42,469 nucleotides of DNA from Roseovarius atlanticus (GTDB taxonomy: Bacteria; Pseudomonadota; Alphaproteobacteria; Rhodobacterales; Rhodobacteraceae). The stretch covers positions 1-42,469 of the forward strand of contig NZ_LAXJ01000034.1 in the NCBI RefSeq assembly GCF_001441615.1, in the 5' to 3' direction. Below, one piece after another: positions 16,663 through 32,114 of this stretch. A program made the position numbers and the translations under genes. The number at the start of each line of letters is the position of its first letter. Position 1 is the first letter of the stretch. Under the pieces are notes generated by a model. It searched no databases, had not been told where the DNA came from, and saw nothing but the letters and a program-made list of their open reading frames with translations.

Positions 16663-17910
16663 ATGAAAATCCTCTTCATTCACCAGAATTTTCCCGGCCA
16701 ATACAAGCACCTCGCCCCGCTCCTGGCCTCGCGCGGGCACCAATGTGTCGCGCTCACGCTGAAGGTGGACAAACCCTCCACCTGGAAAGGCGTGCGCATT
16801 CTGCCCTACAAGCTGCCCAAACGCGACGGCCAGAACCTGCACCCCTGGTTGGTCGATCTCGACACCAAGGTTACGCGTGGCGACGCCTGTTACCGCGCCG
16901 CCCGTCAGCTGCGGGAAAAAGGGTTTCAGCCCGATCTCATCCTCGCCCATCCGGGCTGGGGCGAATCGATGTTCCTGCGCGATGTCTGGCCCAAGGCCCG
17001 GCTTGCGATGTATTGCGAGCTCTACCACCTTGCCGACGACGCCCACCTCAACTTCGATCCCGAATTCGACACGTCCGACCGCGGCCTTCAGGCCCTGCGC
17101 ATCCGCCTCAAGAACGTCAACAACCACCTGCATTTTCCCTTCGCAGATGCCGGCATCAGCCCCACGCGGTTTCAGGCCGACACCTTCCCGGCCGAGTTCC
17201 GCGACAAGATCACCGTGTCCCATGACGGAATCGACACGCTCAACGCCGGCCCGATGGCGGATGTGCGCCTTGTCATCGACGGCCAGGTCGACGTCACCCG
17301 CGACGACGAGGTCATCACCTTCGTCAACCGCAACCTCGAACCCTATCGCGGCTATCACATCTTCATGCGCGCCCTGCCGCGCCTTCTGCGCGAACGTCCC
17401 AATGCAAAGGTGCTGATCGTCGGCGGCGACGAGGTCAGCTATGGCGCCGCGCCGCCCAAGGGCCAGACCTGGAAGCAGATCTTCCTCGACGAGGTGCGCG
17501 ATCAGATCCCGGACGAAGATTTCGACCGCCTGCACTTCCTCGGGCGCATCCCCTACGACCAGTTCCTGCGCCTCCTGCAGGTCAGCCGCGTGCATGTCTA
17601 CCTCACCTATCCTTTCGTGCTCAGCTGGTCACTGATGGAGGCGATGTCCTGCGGCGCGGCCATCGTCGCCAGCGGCACCGAGCCGGTGCGCGAAGTGATT
17701 CGCCACGACGAGACCGGCCGGCTGGTGGACTTCTTCGATGGCGAAGCTCTTGTGGACGAGGTCTGCGCCCTGCTCGATGACGAAGCCGCCCGTCGCAGGC
17801 TGGGCGCGGCCGCGCGTCAGATGATGCGCGACAAGTACGATCTGCATACGATCTGCCTGCCGCGTCAGCTCCAGTGGCTCTCAGGCATCATGGACAACGC
17901 GCCCGTCTGA
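16663..17910 (+). CDS. Glycosyltransferase family 4 protein
   Basis: 415-residue GT-B glycosyltransferase. The N-terminal domain starts MKILFIHQNFPGQYKHLAP and matches the family-4 variant (Glyco_trans_4_3 type), with HPGWGESMFLRDVWP and the helical segment near LNFDPEFD. The C-terminal GT1 domain has EPYRGYHIFMRALP, the phosphate-binding FLGRIPYDQF, and the E-x7-E-like region SLMEAMSCGAAIVAS. It should transfer a sugar from a nucleotide donor, probably in surface polysaccharide synthesis, but acceptor and sugar are unknown. It is cytoplasmic, with no signal or membrane segment. It stands alone on the plus strand between leuS and a DUF3576 gene with no other polysaccharide gene nearby, and array B lies just upstream. 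Confidence 0.9.
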   Translation: MKILFIHQNFPGQYKHLAPLLASRGHQCVALTLKVDKPSTWKGVRILPYKLPKRDGQNLHPWLVDLDTKVTRGDACYRAARQLREKGFQPDLILAHPGWGESMFLRDVWPKARLAMYCELYHLADDAHLNFDPEFDTSDRGLQALRIRLKNVNNHLHFPFADAGISPTRFQADTFPAEFRDKITVSHDGIDTLNAGPMADVRLVIDGQVDVTRDDEVITFVNRNLEPYRGYHIFMRALPRLLRERPNAKVLIVGGDEVSYGAAPPKGQTWKQIFLDEVRDQIPDEDFDRLHFLGRIPYDQFLRLLQVSRVHVYLTYPFVLSWSLMEAMSCGAAIVASGTEPVREVIRHDETGRLVDFFDGEALVDEVCALLDDEAARRRLGAAARQMMRDKYDLHTICLPRQLQWLSGIMDNAPV

Positions 17911-17928
17911 GACTCAGTCGGACACGGA

Positions 17929-18417
17929 TCAGAACCGGCCCGCCTGCGTCCGCAATTGCCGCGCGCGGGTCAGGATCGCGTCCTCGATGGCGCGCTGCGT
18001 GCCCGCCGCAACCGGGCCGCTTTGCGATTGCAGCGCCACGTTCAGCGCCCGCGCATCCAGCGCCGGATCGCTGATCAGGACGGTCGCGCGATAGGCGCGC
18101 CCGCCGCCCGGCGGCCTGCCATACCCGGTCGAAATCACGCCGGTGAACGGGTCCGCGCTTTGCACCGGAAGAAAATCAAGCACCTCCAGCGAGGCGGTCC
18201 AGAGGAACCGGTTCACCCGGATCCCCGCCGAGCCGTCATTCTTGAACGCGTCGAACAGGCTGGTGCCCCCGGTCGCGGCCGTCGGTGTCTGGTTCGGACC
18301 GCCCTCGACCCGATACGCATCAGGGTTCAGCTTGCCGTTTCTGAACGTACTGCAAGACGCCAGCAGACCTACGCTCGCCAACAGCACCACCGCGCTTTTC
18401 AAAGGGGATTTGAACAT
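17929..18417 (-). CDS. DUF3576 domain lipoprotein
   Basis: 162-residue predicted outer-membrane lipoprotein. The signal peptide ends in the lipobox LLASC with the modified cysteine at residue 22. The mature protein has the conserved family segments NRFLWTASLEVLDFLP and GVISTGYGRPPGGGRAYRATV, near the centre. Function is unknown. In Rhodobacteraceae I recall this gene directly upstream of leuS-lptE-holA; here a glycosyltransferase gene of opposite direction separates them. The start at 18417 has GGTGG just upstream; the frame upstream to 18471 lacks a signal-peptide context. It ends 18 bases from the convergent glycosyltransferase. Confidence 0.88.
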   Translation of the reverse strand: MFKSPLKSAVVLLASVGLLASCSTFRNGKLNPDAYRVEGGPNQTPTAATGGTSLFDAFKNDGSAGIRVNRFLWTASLEVLDFLPVQSADPFTGVISTGYGRPPGGGRAYRATVLISDPALDARALNVALQSQSGPVAAGTQRAIEDAILTRARQLRTQAGRF

Positions 18418-18590
18418 TCCACCACCCGTTCCAGTTTTCCCTTCATTATCCAACCATACCAACGTGGGCAAGGTTGTTTACCGGTCCCATGACCGAATGA
18501 ATCCCAACTGTGGTCCCCTGGCGCCGGGATTTGCGCAAGCGCCGCGCCTGTGGCACTAAGCCGATAGCCGAAATCGCCCGGAATCCCGCC

Positions 18591-19244
18591 ATGAGCCTAC
18601 ACGACATCCAAACCCGCATCGCCGCTGCCGAGAAAGACGCCGGCCGCAGCCCCGGCTCGGTCGAACTGATCGCTGTCTCCAAGGTCCAGCCCAACGAACG
18701 GGTCGCCGCCGTGCTGGACGAAGGCCACCGCATCTTCGGTGAGAACCGCGTGCAGGAAGCGGCCGGAAAATGGCCGGATTTCCGCGAGCGTTACGAGGGC
18801 ATCGAGTTGCATCTCATCGGCCCGCTTCAGACCAACAAGACGCGCCAGGCCTTCGAACTTTTCGATACGATCCATTCCGTCGACCGCCCCAAGCTGGCCA
18901 AGACAATCGCGCGCATCGCCCAGGAAGAGGGGCATTGTCCCGGCCTCTTCATCCAGGTCAACACCGGCGAAGAGGACCAGAAGGCCGGTATCCTGCCCGC
19001 CGATGCCGACGCTTTCATCACCGACTGCCGCGCACTCGACCTCACGATCGAGGGGCTGATGTGCATCCCTCCGATCGACGAGGAACCCAGCCTGCATTTC
19101 TCGCTGCTGGCCAAAATCGCCGAGCGAAACGGCCTCTCTGGCCTGTCGATGGGCATGAGCGGCGATTTCGAAAGCGCCATAGCCTTGGGCGCCACCCATG
19201 TCCGCGTCGGCAGCGCCATTTTTGGCGAGCGCAAACACGATTAA
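18591..19244 (+). CDS. yggS: YggS/PROSC family pyridoxal-phosphate homeostasis protein
   Basis: 217-residue PLP-binding TIM-barrel protein. The Schiff-base lysine lies in LIAVSKVQP, followed by the family signatures FGENRVQEA, HLIGPLQTNK, IHSVD and the phosphate-binding GMSGDFESAIALGATHVRVGSAIFG. YggS proteins keep free pyridoxal phosphate low and balance amino-acid pools; they have no known enzyme activity. Length is at the short end of the usual 220-230 residues. ATG at 18591 has only a weak site (CGGAAT); the open frame upstream to 18510 is not protein-like. Divergent from the DUF3576 gene. Confidence 0.95.
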   Translation: MSLHDIQTRIAAAEKDAGRSPGSVELIAVSKVQPNERVAAVLDEGHRIFGENRVQEAAGKWPDFRERYEGIELHLIGPLQTNKTRQAFELFDTIHSVDRPKLAKTIARIAQEEGHCPGLFIQVNTGEEDQKAGILPADADAFITDCRALDLTIEGLMCIPPIDEEPSLHFSLLAKIAERNGLSGLSMGMSGDFESAIALGATHVRVGSAIFGERKHD

Positions 19245-19306
19245 ATCCTAGGAGGTGTGGCTGGGGTTACGTACACTTCCCGATATTGCAATTCAGGATA
19301 ACCCAA

Positions 19307-19696
19307 ATGCGTATTTTGACCACCACACTCGCCGCTCTTGTCCTTTCCGCCGGCGCCGCCGCGGCCGAGTTCACCATCAGCTTCGACTGGGGGGATATCC
19401 CGCGCTGCACGTCGGGCCGCCCCAACACCGTCGGCAGCCCGGCCTTCGTCCTGCGCGGCGTGCCCGCCGGAACCACCACGATCCAGTTCCGGCTCAAGGA
19501 CCTGAACGTGCCAAGCTACAATCATGGCGGCGGCACGATCAGGGTTGGCCAGAACGGCAAGCTGCCCTTCGGTGTCTTCAAGTACAAAAGCCCCTGCCCC
19601 CCCGGCGGCGCGCACACCTATGAATGGACCGCCACCGCAAAGGCCGGAAACCAGACGCTCGCCACTGCAAAGGCCCGCCGCAAGTACCCGGAATGA
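19307..19696 (+). CDS. Small secreted PEBP (YbhB/YbcL)-like protein
   Basis: 129-residue exported protein. The signal peptide (MRILTTTLAALVLSAGAAAA) is cleaved before EFTISFDW. The mature part resembles a compact phosphatidylethanolamine-binding-protein fold: SPAFVLRGVPAGTTTIQFRL, a DLNVPSYNHGGG stretch, and YKSPCPPGGAHTYEWTATA, matching the family's PCPP-G-H-Y-F segment. Classical PEBPs are 150-190 residues and carry a DPDAP motif; that motif is not recognisable here, so ligand binding may differ. Two cysteines (in PRCTSG and SPCPPG) could form a disulphide in the periplasm. AGGA lies about nine bases before ATG 19307. Fold assignment is by eye; function unknown. Confidence 0.7.
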   Translation: MRILTTTLAALVLSAGAAAAEFTISFDWGDIPRCTSGRPNTVGSPAFVLRGVPAGTTTIQFRLKDLNVPSYNHGGGTIRVGQNGKLPFGVFKYKSPCPPGGAHTYEWTATAKAGNQTLATAKARRKYPE

Positions 19697-19704
19697 CGCC
19701 GGCA

Positions 19705-19777
19705 CCAAAAGTCTTTCGAAGACTTTTGGCAATTTCCTTTCAAAGGAAATTCCCGCGCGAATGGCACCGACGCGCGG
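19705..19777. repeat. Palindrome cluster C (two near-perfect, one GC hairpin)
   Basis: 19705-19729 has 11-bp arms (CCAAAAGTCTT and its complement) around a 3-nt centre. 19731-19751 has 10-bp arms (AATTTCCTTT) around one base. 19753-19777 has 7-bp arms (CCGCGCG) around an 11-nt loop. The spacing (26 and 22 nt) is less regular than in arrays A and B. It follows the PEBP-like gene by eight bases and separates it from the convergent L,D-transpeptidase gene. Confidence 0.8.
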
Positions 19778-19820
19778 CCACCCGGATACCGACGCGATAC
19801 CGACACGCGTTTCGCGCCAG

Positions 19821-20318
19821 TCAGCCCGGCACGACCAGCCGCGTTCCCAAGGTAATCCGTCCCGCGATCCAGCGCAGGTGATCTGGCCGGAACGCCACGC
19901 ATCCCGCCGTCGGATACCCCGGCCGTCGCCAGCGGTGCAGGAAGATGCAAGACCCCTTGCCGCGCTCTGCCCGCGGCCAGTTCCAGTCGGTGATCAGGAT
20001 CAGGTCATACAGCGGATCACCCCGCCGCAGCACCTCGTGCGAATGCGGGTAAGGTCTTGAAACCATGAGGTTGTAATCCTCGTGCCCCGGATCATCCGAC
20101 CACAAATCACCGGGCCGGATCGGCACAGCCCAATCGGTTGGCCGTGCCATCCGATCGGGCCGATACAGCATCCCGACGATCCGGTGCGTTCCCACCGGCG
20201 TGGCACCATCCCCCTCGCGCTTGTCTCGAGTCGTGCCCCCGCGACCGATCGTGCAGGGAAACCGCCGCCCCATGAACCGCACGCCCATCGGTGTCAGAAC
20301 CAGGTCCTCGGGCGTCAT
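19821..20318 (-). CDS. L,D-transpeptidase (YkuD) family protein
   Basis: 165-residue YkuD-fold protein. The catalytic region reads CIFLHRW (H128) followed by YPTAGCVAF with the nucleophilic cysteine C140; most of the family has S/T-HGC, here TAGC. Such enzymes cross-link peptidoglycan stem peptides or attach proteins to them. No signal peptide is evident: the protein starts directly with MTPEDLVLTPMGVRFMG, as in the short ErfK-unlike group of Rhodobacteraceae, so export is unclear. The start overlaps the stop of the amidase gene by one base (TAATG), indicating translational coupling. Confidence 0.88.
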   Translation of the reverse strand: MTPEDLVLTPMGVRFMGRRFPCTIGRGGTTRDKREGDGATPVGTHRIVGMLYRPDRMARPTDWAVPIRPGDLWSDDPGHEDYNLMVSRPYPHSHEVLRRGDPLYDLILITDWNWPRAERGKGSCIFLHRWRRPGYPTAGCVAFRPDHLRWIAGRITLGTRLVVPG

Positions 20319-21748
20319 TATGCGAGTCCTCCGGGACGCTTGTCCCCCGTCAGGAATAGGTCCGGCGCCTTGCTTTCGTATAGATAAGCCGCCTCGAACA
20401 CCCTTGCATCATCAAAGGTCGGCCCGACGATCTGCATCCCCGTCGGCACCCCGTGCCGGTCCTGCCCCGTGGGTACCGACACCACAGGGCAATTGTGCAG
20501 CATGTTGAACTGATGCGTCAAAACCCAGCCGTATTCCGGATCAACCTCCTGCCCTGCAACCTCGAAACCGGGCCCTACCGGATCGTGATCCGCCCGCACG
20601 CAACCCACCGACAAGGTCGGGCAGACAAACACGTCCGCCTCGTCCAGAATTGCGCCCATTCGCTGGTACATCTCGTGCTGCACCTCCCAGCTTCGCGCCA
20701 CATCATCCGGGCCCAATCGCGCCGCCGCCTCTGCCGTGGCGATGGCGTAATCCGTCATCCGGTCAACGTATTCCTCCAGCGCCCAAAGCGGTGCGCGCCC
20801 GAAATGCATCGCCAGGTACCAGTTCATCGCGGCCCGGTCGACACGCGCGTCCCACCCCAGGTCCACCGCCGTCACCTCACAGCCTGTTTGCCGAAAAACA
20901 TCCAATGCCGCCAAGGTGTTGTCCTGCACATCGCCGTCGATCGGGACATATCCAAGGTCCATCGAATACGCGACCTTCATAGGTTGTCCCTTCCCTTCCA
21001 GCGGCAACACCACGCGGTCCCGCAGGCTGTCGTGATCCCGTGGATGCGGGCCCGAGACGATATTCTGCCCCAAGGCGCAATCCGCCACGCTCCGGCTCAG
21101 TAAACCGCAGTGATTGTAGCGGTCGAAATTCGCCGGCGGCCCGTCCGGGTTGCGCCCGTGCGGCGGCTTGTAGCCCACCAGCCCGCAGGCACTGGCCGGA
21201 ATACGGATCGACCCACCGATATCGGTGCCCGTCGCCAACGGCACCATCCCCGCCGCCAGCGCCGCCGCCGACCCGCCGGACGACCCGCCGGGGCTGTACT
21301 CGGGATTGAAGGGGTTGCGCGTCACACCGAACCGCTCGGACCGGCAGACGCCGGACAGGCAGAATTCCGGCGTGGTGGTGCGGGCCGGGATAATCGCCCC
21401 CGCCGCCAACAGGCGCTCGATCATCGGGTCGGACTGCGCCTCGACCTCGTGCCCCATCGACCAAGACCCTTGCGTCGTGCGTTGCCCAGCGACCCGTTGC
21501 GCGTCCTTGACCGCGACCGGCAGGCCCTCCAGTGCGCGCGCCGTACCGTCTGCATAGGCCGCCTCGGCCTTGCGTGCAGCGATGAGCGAGTCGTCAAAGA
21601 ATGTCTCTGTATAGGCGTTCAAGCTCGGATTCACCGCCTCGGTCCGGGCAATCAATGCCTCCAGATACGCCACTGGCGATAAGTCACCCGACTTGAACCC
21701 GGCCAGGACATCGCTTGCGGACAGATAGCACAGATCGGGGTCTGACAT
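20318..21748 (-). CDS. Amidase (amidase signature family)
   Basis: 476-residue amidase-signature hydrolase. The Ser-cisSer-Lys triad is visible: K81 in VAVKDA, S156 in GGSSGG and the nucleophile S180 in TDIGGSIRIP. The family hydrolyses amides such as aryl or aliphatic amides; GatA is a relative, but the absence of gatB/gatC beside it and the sequence of the C-terminal half argue for a catabolic or generic amidase. No signal peptide. ATG at 21748 has AAGGAG six bases upstream. It is followed by the L,D-transpeptidase with a one-base overlap. Downstream of rpoC but behind its terminator, so probably transcribed separately. Confidence 0.92.
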   Translation of the reverse strand: MSDPDLCYLSASDVLAGFKSGDLSPVAYLEALIARTEAVNPSLNAYTETFFDDSLIAARKAEAAYADGTARALEGLPVAVKDAQRVAGQRTTQGSWSMGHEVEAQSDPMIERLLAAGAIIPARTTTPEFCLSGVCRSERFGVTRNPFNPEYSPGGSSGGSAAALAAGMVPLATGTDIGGSIRIPASACGLVGYKPPHGRNPDGPPANFDRYNHCGLLSRSVADCALGQNIVSGPHPRDHDSLRDRVVLPLEGKGQPMKVAYSMDLGYVPIDGDVQDNTLAALDVFRQTGCEVTAVDLGWDARVDRAAMNWYLAMHFGRAPLWALEEYVDRMTDYAIATAEAAARLGPDDVARSWEVQHEMYQRMGAILDEADVFVCPTLSVGCVRADHDPVGPGFEVAGQEVDPEYGWVLTHQFNMLHNCPVVSVPTGQDRHGVPTGMQIVGPTFDDARVFEAAYLYESKAPDLFLTGDKRPGGLA

Positions 21749-21826
21749 GGCGGCTCCTTCGGGGCCAGAATGTCGAAAACCGACGTCCTTTAAAAGCCCA
21801 ACCGAACCAACTGCCGCCCCCTGAAA

Positions 21827-21855
21827 CGAAAAAGGCCCCGCCAGTGACGGGGCCA
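21827..21855 (-). terminator. Intrinsic terminator after rpoC
   Basis: Perfect 7-bp stem GGCCCCG/CGGGGCC around a 7-nt loop, followed on the minus strand by TTTTTCG. It starts about 24 bases after the rpoC stop and closes the large ribosomal/RNA polymerase transcription unit. Confidence 0.85.
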
Positions 21856-21877
21856 TTCTCAAGTCTATCGCGCGGGA

Positions 21878-26119
<4,242 letters not shown>

Positions 26120-26159
26120 TTCGAATTCCTAAAAAAGAGGAGCGTGGGAGGGGGCGGCG

Positions 26160-26211
26160 CGTGGGTTGCACCCACCCTACGAATGGCCCGTAGGGTGGGT
26201 GAAAACCCACG
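26160..26211. repeat. Long inverted repeat in the rpoB-rpoC spacer (GTAGGGTGGGT family)
   Basis: Left arm 26160-26180 and right arm 26190-26211 pair as 8 bp (CGTGGGTT/AACCCACG), a 2/3-nt internal loop, and 11 bp (ACCCACCCTAC/GTAGGGTGGGT), closing a 9-nt loop. It begins one base after the rpoB stop. The right arm with flank (26187-26211) matches the repeat at 11186-11209. In the mRNA it would be a strong hairpin between rpoB and rpoC, without a T-tract. Confidence 0.85.
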
Positions 26212-30378
<4,167 letters not shown>

Positions 30379-30576
30379 GTGACAAGTCACCTTTCATTTC
30401 TCACCGGTCCTGCACGCTGTCGGGCCACAGCGGCAGAGCCACCCGAGAGAGGCGGGAACGATCCATTCTTGGTCCCAATCCCACAAGGGACCACCCGATC
30501 GTTGAACCTCGCCTGAGAGAGGGTCTCGGCCCGCAAAAACCGCCACGCGGCGCAAGGCCCTCTCTGAGACAGGTTC

Positions 30577-30612
30577 GGCTGGACCGGGATTTTGCCCGGT
30601 CCAGCCTCTTTT
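30577..30612 (+). terminator. Terminator-like hairpin oriented on the plus strand, antisense to the operon
   Basis: Perfect 12-bp stem GGCTGGACCGGG/CCCGGTCCAGCC with a 6-nt loop, followed by TCTTTT on the plus strand. On the minus (operon) strand there is no T-tract after the stem, so it should act as an RNA structure there and as a terminator only for antisense transcripts coming out of rpoB. Confidence 0.5.
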
Positions 30613-30625
30613 CATACGATCCCGC

Positions 30626-30684
30626 CCCGGATTTGATCCGGGACATCGTCACATCGGCGAGAGATCCCGGATCACGTCCGGGAT
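30626..30684. repeat. Two CCCGGAT palindromic repeats
   Basis: 30626-30642 is CCCGGAT, three bases, ATCCGGG. 30664-30684 has 8-bp arms ATCCCGGA/TCCGGGAT around TCACG. The second unit shares its core, one base apart, with the copy at 42412-42430 after tuf. These are REP-like interspersed palindromes. Confidence 0.7.
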
Positions 30685-30703
30685 GATCCCGCCGACGCCG
30701 GGA

Positions 30704-31084
30704 TCACTTGAGTTCGACTTCGGCGCCAGCTGCTTCCAGCTTGCCCTTGATCTCGTCGGCTTCGTCCTTGGAGACTTGCTCCTTGACGGCCTTGCCACCG
30801 GCTTCGACCAGATCCTTGGCTTCTTTCAGGCCCAGGCCGGTGATCGCGCGGACTTCCTTGATCACGTTGATCTTGGAGGCACCGGCCGACTTCAGGATGA
30901 CGTCGAATTCGGTTTGCTCTTCAGCCGCCTCGCCAGCGTCGCCGCCAGCAGGGCCCGCCATCATGACCGCGCCGCCGGCTGCGGGCTCGATGCCGTATTC
31001 GTCTTTCAGGATGGTTTTCAGTTCTTGTGCTTCGAGAAGCGTCAGACCAACGATCTCTTCAGCAAGTTTTTTCAGATCAGCCAT
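30704..31084 (-). CDS. rplL: 50S ribosomal protein L7/L12
   Basis: 126-residue stalk protein of the large ribosomal subunit. The N-terminal dimerisation helix pair (MADLKKLAEEIVGLTLLEAQ) is followed by an alanine/glycine-rich hinge, residues about 37-55 with AAGGAVMMAGPAGG, and the C-terminal domain that recruits translation GTPases (FDVILKSAGASKINVIKEVR, then LGLKEAKDLVE). Length and hinge are normal for the group. It lies 73 bases downstream of rplJ, which anchors L7/L12 dimers. Confidence 0.98.
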   Translation of the reverse strand: MADLKKLAEEIVGLTLLEAQELKTILKDEYGIEPAAGGAVMMAGPAGGDAGEAAEEQTEFDVILKSAGASKINVIKEVRAITGLGLKEAKDLVEAGGKAVKEQVSKDEADEIKGKLEAAGAEVELK

Positions 31085-31157
31085 TTTTCAGCTCTTTCCG
31101 TTCTAAGATGTGTTCCAACGTCGGTATTGCAACCCGATACGCAGGACTTGCAGTTGC

Positions 31158-31676
31158 TTACGCTGCTTCCGCCTTCTCTTCGATGGTCGAAAGGATGCTC
31201 GCGATGTTGCTTGCAGGTGCGCCGATCGCACCGGCGATGTTCGAAGCGGGTGCGCCAATCATGCCGGCGATGGTGGAGATAAGCTCCTCGCGCGACGGCA
31301 GTTTCGACGTGGCTTCGACACCGGCCCGGTCCAGGGCCGTTTCACCCATGGCGCCACCAAGGATTTCAAACTTCTTGTTGTCCTTGGAGAAACCTTCCGC
31401 GACCTTGGCTGCTGCCACGGGGTCTTCGGAAAAGGTGAGCACGGTCATGCCCGAGAGGTAATCCGCGATGCTTGCGCACGGCTTGCCCTCAAGGGCGATC
31501 TTTGCGAGCCTGTTCTTGGCAACGCGAACAGATGCTTCGGCCTCGCGCGCACGGGCGCGCAGGTCTTGCATCTCCGCAACTGTAAGGCCTTCGTAGTGGG
31601 CAACCACAACGACGCCAGAGCTTTCGAAGATCTGGCCGAGTTCGTCGACCACTTTCTCTTTCTGGGCTCTATCCAC
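31158..31676 (-). CDS. rplJ: 50S ribosomal protein L10
   Basis: 172-residue stalk base protein. The N-terminus (VDRAQKEKVVDELGQIFESS) and the segment VVVVAHYEGLTVAEM are the conserved rRNA-binding part; the C-terminal helix holding L7/L12 dimers includes the duplicated phrase GAPASNIAG. The start codon is GTG at 31676 with GGAG seven bases upstream; no ATG is available. In many bacteria the L10-L12 complex represses its own translation by binding a leader; a structured leader is present here upstream of the gene. Confidence 0.98.
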   Translation of the reverse strand: MDRAQKEKVVDELGQIFESSGVVVVAHYEGLTVAEMQDLRARAREAEASVRVAKNRLAKIALEGKPCASIADYLSGMTVLTFSEDPVAAAKVAEGFSKDNKKFEILGGAMGETALDRAGVEATSKLPSREELISTIAGMIGAPASNIAGAIGAPASNIASILSTIEEKAEAA

Positions 31677-31800
31677 AGTTTCACTCCAAATTTGGGGGTG
31701 TCCCCCGGCTCAGTACCACCGGGCCACTTAAAGACCCGGCAAAGGGTCCGCTAACGGGGCTGAGCCAGCCGGGGCACGCCTTGATACCAAGGAGAACCTC
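31677..31800 (-). promoter_or_regulatory. Probable L10 autoregulatory leader of rplJL
   Basis: In the minus-strand RNA, CCCCGG-CUGG-CUCAG (31774-31760) pairs with CUGAG-CCGGGG (31713-31703). The four-base one-sided bulge is reminiscent of the kink-turn in known L10 leaders. Inside this closing helix sits a second hairpin GACCC/GGGTC with a 6-nt loop. The structure ends about 27 bases before the GTG start. L10 leader assignment is by structure and position; no covariance model was run. Confidence 0.55.
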
Positions 31801-32114
31801 GAGAATTCTGGTCTTTCCCGTCTCGGGCAGGAATTATGACCGGCATATCCCGGTCACCCACCGTCTCGGACGAAACACAAATGGCCCGACGAATCGAGCC
31901 ATACGTGCAAGGCCGGTGTTTATGCCGCATGGCGGCAAATGCCAAGGGGGAAATTCATCGCCTGCCAACACAGGCGACAATGCGCGAACCCAAGAACCGA
32001 TCCGACGCTCATCGACGCACAGTTTGCCACGAGGCGGCATCTTCCGCAAGTCTGGACCTGCGCAGGCCCGGCGTCTAGCTGTAACAGGGCACAGACCCGC
32101 AAAGGAGATCTCCA
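31801..32114. other. Intergenic region upstream of the rplJ leader
   Basis: No gene is seen. It holds a 7-bp hairpin TGACCGG/CCGGTCA at 31837-31856, flanked by direct repeats CCGTCTCGG at 31818-31826 and 31861-31869, and a candidate minus-strand promoter at 31917-31945. The right end contains the ribosome site AAAGGAG of the plus-strand quinone reductase gene. The stretch must house promoters for both directions. Confidence 0.5.
31917..31945 (-). promoter_or_regulatory. Candidate promoter for rplJL-rpoBC with internal dyad
   Basis: On the minus strand TTGGCA (31945-31940), a 17-base spacer, then TAAACA (31922-31917). The spacer contains a dyad TGCCGC-CAT-GCGGCA (31923-31937), which could be an operator. 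A local promoter is expected because a convergent terminator separates rplA from rplJ. Confidence 0.45.

Larger units (their letters stand above)
30379..30703. other. 325-base rplL-rpoB spacer with several hairpins
   Basis: No gene is seen. From the rpoB side it holds: an inverted repeat GTGAC/GTCAC over the rpoB ribosome site; an AGAGAGGG/CCCTCTCT pair (30516-30523 with 30558-30565); a 12-bp GC-rich hairpin (30577-30606) followed on the plus strand by TCTTTT; two TCCCGGAT-type palindromes (30626-30642, 30664-30684); and a 7-bp GATCCCG hairpin (30685-30705) touching the rplL stop. In E. coli this spacer carries an attenuator and an RNase III site; an analogous role is inferred. Confidence 0.6.
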
